DNA of 21,368 bases from a virus. The notes under the pieces are model-generated. The model saw only the letters and a list, made by a program, of their open reading frames with translations. It had not been told where the DNA came from and did no database searches. The DNA lies in the IMG/VR virus record IMGVR_UViG_3300007511_000184, positions 1 through 21,368 of that record; one strand, given 5' to 3'. Below are positions 5,368 through 10,830 of the stretch, in pieces. Position 1 is the first letter of the stretch. Every line of letters starts with the position of its first letter. The translations under genes and the position numbers were made by a program.

Positions 5368-6528
5368 ATGAGTAATGCAGTAGCAGTTGAGGAAACTATA
5401 AACCAAGCAGAAGTAGAGCGTAAAGTCGGAAAGGCGAAAGCACTACTAATTTTAGACCACCCGTTCTTTGGAACAGCAGTATCCAAGCGACCGATACAGT
5501 ACACAAACGCTGTACCAACCGCAGGTATGAGTGCCACCGGACAGATGGTATTGAATCCAGCGTTTATCGAACCGCTAACCGTTAAGAACATTATGTTTTT
5601 GATGGCACATGAAGCCATGCACTACATGTTGGCACATGCGTTAAGGCGTAAACACCGCGACCATAGAGCGTGGAACGTAGCGTGTGACAAAGTCATTAAC
5701 GACACACTCATAGACGCAAACGTCGGAGATTTTATCAACGGCGGTGTAACACTACGAGATGGTAGGAACTACGCTAGTGAGGAGTTGTACGACGAGAACG
5801 ACGACGACATGGGTAGTGGTGGTATCGGCGAGGACGTAGGCGACCCGACAGATGAGAACGGGAAACCACTAGACGAGTCGCAGATACACCAACTTGAGGC
5901 ACAAGCGAAGATTGATGCTATTCAGTCAGCGAAAGCCGCGAAGGCATCGGGTAAGTTACCCGCGTCAATTGAACGTATGGTTGATGAGATGGTTAACGTA
6001 ACAACTCCTTGGCACGAGAAGTTAGAGAGGTACATGACCTCCAAGGTTAAAGACGGCTACTCATGGAACAGACCGAACCGTAGGTTCATCGGGCAAGGGA
6101 CATACCTCCCCGGGACGGACTACGTGGCACGTATGGGCGAGTTAGTTATCGCAGTCGACACGTCGGGAAGTCTGAACGACAAAGAGTTGGGGTACTTCAA
6201 CAGTCACATCAATCGCATACTAGACACATGTATGCCCGAGAAAGTCACAGTGTTGTATTGTGATTGGGATATTGGTGGGACAGCAGAGTACACACCTGAT
6301 GACTTACCTATTAAGTTAGAACCGGTAGGTGGTGGAGGTACGTCGTTCAAGCCGGTGTTCAAGTGGATTGAGGACTACGCCAACGAGGTTGAGTGTCTTA
6401 TCTACTTCACTGATGGGTGGGGCGACCAAAACGAAATCGAAACCCCCGCAGTTGATACGGTGTGGTTAACCACTGAGAAAGACGAGTTCCCTTTCGGTGA
6501 GATTATTAAATTTGATATAGAGGAGTAA
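5368..6528 (+). CDS. CobT-like protein: HExxH metallopeptidase-like plus VWA domain (DUF2201 type)
   Basis: AGGAGG precedes ATG 5368. Residues 81-85 read HEAMH, a zinc-metallopeptidase-type HExxH in a helix (MAHEAMHYMLAHALRRKHRD). An acidic linker follows (140-170). A VWA-like domain begins near residue 258, with a complete MIDAS set visible: DTSGS at 264-268, T325 in GGGGTSF, and D349 in YFTDGWGD. This matches putative metallopeptidase/VWA proteins of the DUF2201 group, often called CobT-like. Such proteins pair with MoxR/CobS-like ATPases, and one is encoded at 2674. Whether the protease site is active is not shown; residues 96-108 (HRDHRAWNVACDK) may supply the third ligand. The likely role is target remodelling or cleavage together with the ATPase; substrates are unknown. 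Confidence 0.85.
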   Translation: MSNAVAVEETINQAEVERKVGKAKALLILDHPFFGTAVSKRPIQYTNAVPTAGMSATGQMVLNPAFIEPLTVKNIMFLMAHEAMHYMLAHALRRKHRDHRAWNVACDKVINDTLIDANVGDFINGGVTLRDGRNYASEELYDENDDDMGSGGIGEDVGDPTDENGKPLDESQIHQLEAQAKIDAIQSAKAAKASGKLPASIERMVDEMVNVTTPWHEKLERYMTSKVKDGYSWNRPNRRFIGQGTYLPGTDYVARMGELVIAVDTSGSLNDKELGYFNSHINRILDTCMPEKVTVLYCDWDIGGTAEYTPDDLPIKLEPVGGGGTSFKPVFKWIEDYANEVECLIYFTDGWGDQNEIETPAVDTVWLTTEKDEFPFGEIIKFDIEE

Positions 6529-6531
6529 CGC

Positions 6532-6717
6532 ATGGATATGCAGACCGCAGGACTAATAATGTCCGCCCTAATGATACTATCGTTCTACGTTGGTAGAGCG
6601 GTAGGTCGTATGCACTTGCAGATGGCAGTAGTGCAAGCAGAGGTTGAGTTGTTAAAACAAGTCAACGCAACGTTAGACCAAGCAGTAAAACAAGCGAAAG
6701 CAAAGGAGGAAACATGA
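6532..6717 (+). CDS. small membrane/coiled-coil protein, 61 aa
   Basis: GAGGAG upstream, three bases after the VWA gene. Residues 5-22 (TAGLIMSALMILSFYVG) form one transmembrane helix. Residues 28-60 (HLQMAVVQAEVELLKQVNAT and on) form a heptad-like coiled coil ending in a basic tail. The predicted arrangement is a membrane anchor with a cytoplasmic coiled coil, resembling small phage inner-membrane proteins. It could tether a partner from this operon. It overlaps the next gene by 4 nt. Confidence 0.65.
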   Translation: MDMQTAGLIMSALMILSFYVGRAVGRMHLQMAVVQAEVELLKQVNATLDQAVKQAKAKEET

Positions 6718-6911
6718 AGTATGAAGTACAGATAGACCAAGTGGTATCGGAAGTCGTATTTGTCGATGCAGACAGTGAGAACGACGCGATGAACAAAGCA
6801 GGCGACGAGTTATACCAAAGCAACGATAGTAGTTTTGATGGTATGCCCGAGTATAAATTTTCAGTAAGAAAAATGGTTGACACCAAGGAGATAAATAATG
6901 AAAGCAAGTAA
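6714..6911 (+). CDS. unrecognised small acidic protein, 65 aa
   Basis: ATG overlaps the previous TGA (ATGA) and is preceded by AAGGAGG. The product starts MKYEVQIDQVVSEVVFVDAD, a beta-strand pair followed by an Asp/Glu-rich helical stretch (SENDAMNKAGDELY). This strand-strand-helix pattern resembles many small phage proteins of unknown role, and the 47-aa gene at 3791 has a similar pattern. There is no membrane segment. It overlaps the next gene by 14 nt. Confidence 0.6.
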   Translation: MKYEVQIDQVVSEVVFVDADSENDAMNKAGDELYQSNDSSFDGMPEYKFSVRKMVDTKEINNESK

Positions 6912-7623
6912 CTTTTTTAAAGAGAACACGGGGATTTACCCCGAAAAGGTTAGACGTTGGGACGAGTTTAATGCGTTCCACATGAACAACGGTATGTTCG
7001 TAGAGTTTGAGTCCGGAGAGTTAATGGTAAGAGGTGCGTCGAACCCCGACAGTCGCAAGTACTACCCCGAGTATGATGTTCAGTTAGTGACGACGACCGA
7101 CTCAGATTGTCCGACACTATACTTGGATAAGGAGTGTACTCAACCCGTTAAGAAAGCGTGGGTAAGTCATCATGGACAACAACAGTTAGCGATTGACTAT
7201 GAGAGAAAAGTTGCCGTTGCTGTGTTTGAGGGGTGGCGAACAGATAATAACACCGTACTAGGTGACCACGTGGAACGAGCGAGTGCGTATTGGGCAGGGC
7301 AGAAACGACTACCCGTACCACTAGCGAAAATCAAGGTGCAGACACCCGACCCCGAGTACAAGAAAAAGATGGCTAAGGTGTTGACCGATGTACGAGCCGC
7401 GGTCAGTGCAATCCACCGAATGAGTGACGCCAACAGTGATTATTGGTGGTCGGAAGTTCATCTAGCAGACCCGAAGTGGTACGACTCATCAGTGAGTGAC
7501 ATCGTTGCAGAGTTAAGCCAAGACGAACGAGTGATGTACAACATTGCAACTAAAGGATTTGAATACCCGAGGAAAACTAATGAAGTGGAATTCTTATACG
7601 TCAAAGAACGTAAACAAACCTAG
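6898..7623 (+). CDS. unrecognised phage protein, 241 aa
   Basis: The ribosome binding site CAAGGAG precedes ATG 6898, which overlaps the preceding gene. The product is soluble and mixed alpha/beta: an N-terminal part with FEGWRTDNNTVLGDHVERAS near residues 104-123 and a helical C-terminal half (about 145-220) rich in Trp, Tyr and charged residues. I recognise no catalytic motif. It includes a KWYDS segment (about 192-196) encoded by the same 17 bases as in the MGYRSDV-type gene. The last 44 nt overlap the zinc-ribbon gene. Confidence 0.65.
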   Translation: MKASNFFKENTGIYPEKVRRWDEFNAFHMNNGMFVEFESGELMVRGASNPDSRKYYPEYDVQLVTTTDSDCPTLYLDKECTQPVKKAWVSHHGQQQLAIDYERKVAVAVFEGWRTDNNTVLGDHVERASAYWAGQKRLPVPLAKIKVQTPDPEYKKKMAKVLTDVRAAVSAIHRMSDANSDYWWSEVHLADPKWYDSSVSDIVAELSQDERVMYNIATKGFEYPRKTNEVEFLYVKERKQT

Positions 7624-7765
7624 TGAAAGAGTGTGCTACAAATGTGGCAACGAACCAACGATAGTAGATGGGTGGGGGCATGACTTATGCCCTGCTTGTT
7701 ATATCAAAGTTAAATACAGTAAACCAAAAATAAAAAGGAGATTGACATGGCAATCAAACAAATAG
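7580..7765 (+). CDS. small zinc-ribbon protein, 61 aa
   Basis: I chose ATG 7580, preceded by GAGGAAA; a longer extension to about 7544 would lie further into the upstream gene and has no ribosome binding site. Two CxxC pairs (C19/C22 in CYKCG and C37/C40 in CPAC), 14 residues apart, form a classic zinc-ribbon or treble-clef knuckle, followed by a strongly basic tail (KYSKPKIKRRLTWQSNK). It is likely a small DNA- or RNA-binding or protein-contact factor. The gene overlaps both neighbours (44 and 19 nt). Confidence 0.6.
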   Translation: MKWNSYTSKNVNKPSERVCYKCGNEPTIVDGWGHDLCPACYIKVKYSKPKIKRRLTWQSNK

Positions 7766-8277
7766 TACATGAAGCGTATGCAGTAGCAAAAGACGCATCA
7801 ATAGATAGCATTGAAGTAACACTAGACACAAGTAAGTGGTCAAAACGTAAACAAAACATCATTGTTAAAGCGATAGACACCGGTATCGCCGACTGTGGGT
7901 GGGACACGGCTAACTTCGTGGGTAACTTGTTAGACACTTATGGACTTGGAACCCAAAAGATTACGCATTGGAACCAAGAGTTAAGTCTAAACCTTGTTAA
8001 ACCCGAGAAGGTAGAAGAAGTGAAAGCGTACATCGCGGCACTTATACGCCTTAAAGAACACACGTCGTGGTCAGAGGATAGGTACATGGACTCGTTAGAG
8101 CGTGACGACTACCCTACGTCGACAGTACCTATCCCTAACAGTTTTAGTAAGGAGGACAGACACAAGTTTGTTAAGGACTACTTGAAAGCTAAAGACGAGC
8201 AAGAGCAGGAAATTAGAAATAATTTAATAAATGACATAAGAAGTGGTCACAAGTTAACTATTTCGTTTACAATATAA
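7747..8277 (+). CDS. unrecognised phage protein, 176 aa
   Basis: AAAAGGAG precedes ATG 7747. The protein is soluble and mostly helical; the sequence around residues 23-50 (VTLDTSKWSKRKQNIIVKAI and on) looks like strand-helix. The C-terminal third is highly charged (residues 135-165, KEDRHKFVKDYLKAKDEQEQ), with coiled-coil character. I see no enzymatic motif and recognise no family. It lies between the zinc-ribbon gene and the 221-aa gene, 13 nt before the latter, in the same direction. Confidence 0.65.
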   Translation: MAIKQIVHEAYAVAKDASIDSIEVTLDTSKWSKRKQNIIVKAIDTGIADCGWDTANFVGNLLDTYGLGTQKITHWNQELSLNLVKPEKVEEVKAYIAALIRLKEHTSWSEDRYMDSLERDDYPTSTVPIPNSFSKEDRHKFVKDYLKAKDEQEQEIRNNLINDIRSGHKLTISFTI

Positions 8278-8290
8278 AAAGGAGAGCAAA

Positions 8291-8956
8291 ATGGCTTATG
8301 TAAGAAAAACACAAACGCTAGTCGATGGCATCGGCTACAAAGTTGAAAGTATGAGGGACGCTGAAGTAAAACTCCGCGGAAAGAACAAGGTCGCACTAGA
8401 GATAGGTACGCCTTTGTACAACGACGTACGCCACGCGATTGAGAGTGCCGTATGGAGTGAAGCACCCGAACTAAAAGATAAGATACCCGACGATTGGTGT
8501 AAGCACGAGGACGTTATGTCCGCTACGTTTAGACCGAAGGGGGAACTCGACGTAACTAGAGTTACATTCGAAACCTCGGTCGGGGATAAACTCAAACTAC
8601 CACCAAACGTTAGCAGGTGGGACACTATCCCCGTAAATGAGAAATATACGACCCAAGCAGTTAGAGATTGGGTCGCTGGTAGGTTAGCGATTGAGAGAAG
8701 TCAGAAAGAAACGTACGATTTGTTCGGGAACATAAAACAACAGATAACTGATTTCTTGGAAACCCATGCGTCACTCAACGCCGCGGTCAAGGCAATGCCC
8801 GAGTTGGAGTTGTACGTACCCCAAGAGTACCTAGACAAACTAAAAGAGAAAACTGTGAGGGTTAAGAAAGAAACCGTCGAAGCCCCAGAGGTTAACGTCG
8901 ATGTCGAAGCGTTAACACGAGCAGCGGTAGCGCACAGAATTACATCGGGTAACTAA
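8291..8956 (+). CDS. unrecognised conserved phage protein, 221 aa
   Basis: AAAAAGGAG precedes ATG 8291. The protein is soluble. An N-terminal segment reads MAYVRKTQTLVDGIGYKVES; the middle contains a beta-rich stretch with RVTFETSVGDKLKLPPNVSR; residues 152-180 (IKQQITDFLETHASLNAAVK, then MPELELYVP) are helical. The last motif, a helix pair followed by an LxxYVP turn, is common in phage hypotheticals often found beside replication genes. I cannot assign a function. It might be a nucleotide-modification-associated protein (Nmad5-like), but that rests on a faint resemblance only. Confidence 0.65.
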   Translation: MAYVRKTQTLVDGIGYKVESMRDAEVKLRGKNKVALEIGTPLYNDVRHAIESAVWSEAPELKDKIPDDWCKHEDVMSATFRPKGELDVTRVTFETSVGDKLKLPPNVSRWDTIPVNEKYTTQAVRDWVAGRLAIERSQKETYDLFGNIKQQITDFLETHASLNAAVKAMPELELYVPQEYLDKLKEKTVRVKKETVEAPEVNVDVEALTRAAVAHRITSGN

Positions 8957-8957
8957 T

Positions 8958-9101
8958 ATGTACGACATAGGCGAAATAGTAGTAGGTGGTGTACTTTTAG
9001 CAAGTGCGGGGGCACTTGTGTACGCTTCCGACTTTAATAGAAACGTAATCAATAAATCAAAAAAGGAGACTAAAAATGTTAGATGTGAACGAACTAAGTA
9101 A
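8958..9101 (+). CDS. small membrane protein, 47 aa
   Basis: ATG 8958 follows the previous stop by one base; the ribosome binding site is poor, so translation is likely coupled. Residues 5-24 (GEIVVGGVLLASAGALVYAS) form a single transmembrane helix, followed by a short Lys/Arg/Asn-rich tail. The last 26 nt overlap the start of the winged-helix gene, and the AAAGGAG serving that gene lies inside this frame. The function is unknown. Confidence 0.45.
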   Translation: MYDIGEIVVGGVLLASAGALVYASDFNRNVINKSKKETKNVRCERTK

Positions 9102-9384
9102 GAAGTGGAACCAAATTTTAATTATAAGAGAACTGAAGGACGACTTATCCACATACGAGAGTAAATCCCTAAGCGATACGGAGTTTGCGATGCTATGTCA
9201 TATCGCCCACCAAAACGGTAACGCGAACATCACTAGTATCGCCAAACACCCGTACTTCGCTGTGACGTCACTGTCGACTGTTAAACGTGCGGTAGTGCGA
9301 CTGATGAGCGAGGGGTTAATACGTACCAACAACACATCACCGGATAGACGTGAGAATATGTTGGAGGTGGTAGACAATGGGTAA
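9076..9384 (+). CDS. winged helix-turn-helix (MarR-like) regulator, 102 aa
   Basis: AAAAGGAG upstream of ATG 9076. Residues 33-95 follow the MarR/winged-helix pattern: an initial helix (DTEFAMLCHIAHQNG), a recognition-helix region (TSIAKHPYFAVTSLSTVKRA), then VVRLMSEGLIRTNNTSPDRR ending in a wing. The N-terminus forms a helix that could support dimerisation. It is probably a DNA-binding transcription factor, and a dimer of such a protein would be a natural candidate for binding the dispersed palindrome or the TGTCTTATT array. That link is inference. It overlaps the next gene by 8 nt. Confidence 0.7.
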   Translation: MLDVNELSKKWNQILIIRELKDDLSTYESKSLSDTEFAMLCHIAHQNGNANITSIAKHPYFAVTSLSTVKRAVVRLMSEGLIRTNNTSPDRRENMLEVVDNG

Positions 9385-9487
9385 GGCGATAATCCTCACG
9401 CTTATGTGGGTAGGACTTACAGGGTTAGTAGTCTTTATAGGGTGGACTGCCAAGCCTAGTGGTAACTGGAAATTAAATAAAAAGTAA
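9377..9487 (+). CDS. small membrane protein, 36 aa
   Basis: TTGGAGGTGG precedes ATG 9377, overlapping the regulator gene by 8 nt. Residues 4-24 (AIILTLMWVGLTGLVVFIGW) form one transmembrane helix, followed by a basic tail (KPSGNWKLNKK). Spacing and ribosome binding site are good for a real gene. It closes the long unit begun at 2674; a palindrome copy follows 16 nt later. The function is unknown. Confidence 0.5.
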   Translation: MGKAIILTLMWVGLTGLVVFIGWTAKPSGNWKLNKK

Positions 9488-9503
9488 AACCCGTTAGCGT
9501 GTG

Positions 9504-9522
9504 AAAGTCCACTGTGGACTTT
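9504..9522. repeat. dispersed palindrome, copy f
   Basis: AAAGTCCACTGTGGACTTT, perfect, with T at the centre instead of A. It lies 51 nt upstream of the gene at 9574, directly after the last gene of the preceding unit. The right flank TTAGC matches that of copy d. Confidence 0.9.
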
Positions 9523-9573
9523 TAGCAGGAGCATGCCAACTTAATAACACTGCACAACTCAAGGAGAGTAGTA

Positions 9574-9897
9574 ATGAAAAAGAAAGATAAAAATTCAATT
9601 GCCAGTAAGGCACGTAAAGCAGGCTTGGAGCCTAGAGTAGTATACGCACGAATGAACAAAGGGTGGTCGCTTAAGAAAGCGTTATCGACACCGGTGCGTG
9701 AAACCAAGCGACATGCTAAGGTTAAAGATAAGGAGCCAACGGTGGCTAAGAGTGTCACGACTCATAAGCGCGTCGCACCTAAATTGAACAAGCCGGTAGT
9801 AGAACACTACAAATCAGATAGAGGTCTAAACAAAGCCGTTTTGTTCAGCTTAGGTATTATAATCGCTCTTTTAATGGTTTTAATATTGGGGGGATAA
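9574..9897 (+). CDS. HTH-like protein with C-terminal membrane anchor, 107 aa
   Basis: AAGGAGAG precedes ATG 9574. The N-terminal 45 residues follow a helix-turn-helix-like phage motif: SKARKAGLEPRVVYARMNKG, then WSLKKALSTPV. A very basic middle follows (46-80), and residues 87-106 (AVLFSLGIIIALLMVLILGG) form a transmembrane helix ending at the C-terminus. It would be tail-anchored with a cytoplasmic DNA-binding-like head, so it could tether DNA or a repressor to the membrane. The neighbour at 10113 carries a similar head motif. The role is otherwise unknown. Confidence 0.65.
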   Translation: MKKKDKNSIASKARKAGLEPRVVYARMNKGWSLKKALSTPVRETKRHAKVKDKEPTVAKSVTTHKRVAPKLNKPVVEHYKSDRGLNKAVLFSLGIIIALLMVLILGG

Positions 9898-10116
9898 ATG
9901 AACCTACATGACAATAAGTTATGCAAAAAGAAGTGCGACTGCGTTATGAACATGCTTGCCGAGGTGGAGGAACTATTGCAGTACCCTCGGTCGGATAGAG
10001 AACAACTCATCAAGAGTAAGGTTGAGTTGGTACTCCAAGACATTCAGTACTTGTCCCGTGAGATTGATGGCGACAAGGACGACTACTTAATGACTTACGC
10101 TAAGGGTTGGAAATGA
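9898..10116 (+). CDS. unrecognised small helical protein, 72 aa
   Basis: ATG directly follows the previous TAA, with GGGGGG as the ribosome binding stretch. Cysteines cluster at residues 9-15 (CKKKCDC); the rest is amphipathic helix (AEVEELLQYPRSDREQLIKS and on), likely a coiled coil. No known domain is recognised. It overlaps the next gene by 4 nt (ATGA), so the four genes 9574-10534 are a coupled unit. Confidence 0.55.
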   Translation: MNLHDNKLCKKKCDCVMNMLAEVEELLQYPRSDREQLIKSKVELVLQDIQYLSREIDGDKDDYLMTYAKGWK

Positions 10117-10403
10117 CTAGAATATACAAAACGAAAAAGTTTGAACTATCAGACAGTAGTGTGATGGACGCGCGTGAAATAGTGGAAAAGTACAACGTGC
10201 CTCTAGGAACCACTAGGACTAGGTTATCTAATGGCGTTCGAGATGTTGAGGTGTTAAGTAAACAACCACTGTCACACAAACAGAATAAGTACCGAAACAC
10301 GGGAGCCTCTAACGAATATATACCCGAGAAAACGGTTAAGGAGAAAATAGCGCAACGTAACTTTTTCTGCCCCATGTCTCGATTAGCACTGAAAACGATA
10401 TGA
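10113..10403 (+). CDS. HTH-like phage protein, 96 aa
   Basis: I chose ATG 10113 (ATGA overlap); a TTG two codons upstream is possible. Residues 20-50 (DAREIVEKYNVPLGTTRTRL, then SNGVRDVEVLSKQP) fit the same phage helix-turn-helix pattern as the N-terminal part of the 9574 gene (GLxxxxVYARxxxGWSxxxAL). The C-terminus is basic and ends FFCPMSRLALKTI, a tail I associate with conserved small phage proteins. It is likely a DNA-binding regulator. It overlaps the next gene by 4 nt. Confidence 0.6.
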   Translation: MTRIYKTKKFELSDSSVMDAREIVEKYNVPLGTTRTRLSNGVRDVEVLSKQPLSHKQNKYRNTGASNEYIPEKTVKEKIAQRNFFCPMSRLALKTI

Positions 10404-10534
10404 GCTGGTATTGTCAAATGGTAGATGGCGAACGTCGATGTATGGACTGGGGAGAGTACCGCAAATATGGTTGGGTACTGAGTAAGTCATTCACAGTTGA
10501 AGAGTACATGGGCGTATTCAAAAAGAAAGGTTAA
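10400..10534 (+). CDS. unrecognised small protein, 44 aa
   Basis: ATG 10400 overlaps the previous TGA (ATGA) and the frame runs to TAA 10532-10534. The peptide begins MSWYCQMVDGERRCMDWGEY and is rich in Trp and Tyr, with two cysteines (C5, C14). It is a compact basic protein without a membrane segment. The stop lies 5 nt before the long hairpin begins. The coupling supports it being real; the function is unknown. Confidence 0.55.
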   Translation: MSWYCQMVDGERRCMDWGEYRKYGWVLSKSFTVEEYMGVFKKKG

Positions 10535-10538
10535 CAAC

Positions 10539-10638
10539 TAGCCCCCTTACCATAGGGTTAAATTTTAGTATGCTCTCTCACCTTGGCATTCATAGAGTGC
10601 CTTGCGTACTAAGGTCTAATCCTATTTTAAGGGGGTTA
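10539..10638 (+). ncRNA. 100-nt near-continuous hairpin (RNA element or processing site)
   Basis: The strand 10539-10573 pairs with 10604-10638 over 35 positions. By eye, all pair as Watson-Crick or G-U except C10550/C10551 against T10627/T10626 and A10561 against C10616. The terminal segment holds an 11-nt bulge side (10574-10584), a second hairpin, GGCATTC-ATA-GAGTGCC (10585-10601), and a TT. It fills almost the whole gap between two genes and has no T-tract, so it is not a standard terminator. A long helix with an asymmetric internal loop resembles phage RNase III processing sites; a MITE-like insertion or a regulatory RNA is an alternative. A weak TTACCA-16-TATGCT promoter-like pair lies inside it (10547-10574). 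Confidence 0.75.
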
Positions 10639-10653
10639 CACTAGGAGAATAAT

Positions 10654-10830
10654 ATGGAACAACACAAACACGCAGAAGTAATTCACGCTTGGGCTGAAGG
10701 TTACACTGTACAGAAGAAACACAAACTGTGCTGTGATAAGAAGTACGCCAAGTGGGTAGACTGCGACTCAACACCTTTGTGGTTCGAAGACGAGGAGTAT
10801 AGGATTAAACCGTACAAGGAGAACGAATGA
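10654..10830 (+). CDS. small conserved phage protein ending in a YRIKP-type motif, 58 aa
   Basis: CTAGGAG precedes ATG 10654, 15 nt after the long hairpin. The sequence HAEVIHAWAEGYTVQKKHK followed by a Trp-Val-Asp segment and WFEDEEYRIKPYKE fits a widespread small phage family (helix, WxEG, VQ, then a strand pair ending in YRIKP) of unknown function. It overlaps the DNA polymerase gene by 4 nt (ATGA), so its translation is linked to polymerase expression. Confidence 0.65.
   Translation: MEQHKHAEVIHAWAEGYTVQKKHKLCCDKKYAKWVDCDSTPLWFEDEEYRIKPYKENE

Noticed and set aside
2674-6528. Cobalamin (CobS/CobT) biosynthesis function
   Set aside because: Only the ATPase and VWA folds are shared with cobalt chelatase subunits. 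There is no chelatase large subunit or cobalamin pathway gene; MoxR-VWA activity is the better reading.
9532-9543. Three-codon frame ATGCCAACTTAA behind AGGAG
   Set aside because: The spacing to AGGAG is a single base, too short for initiation.
10539-10638. tRNA or tRNA-like gene in the long hairpin
   Set aside because: The 9-bp outer ends and an inner 5-bp stem with a 7-nt loop look slightly tRNA-like, but there is no D-arm or T-arm, position 33 is not T, and the two strands form one continuous helix instead.
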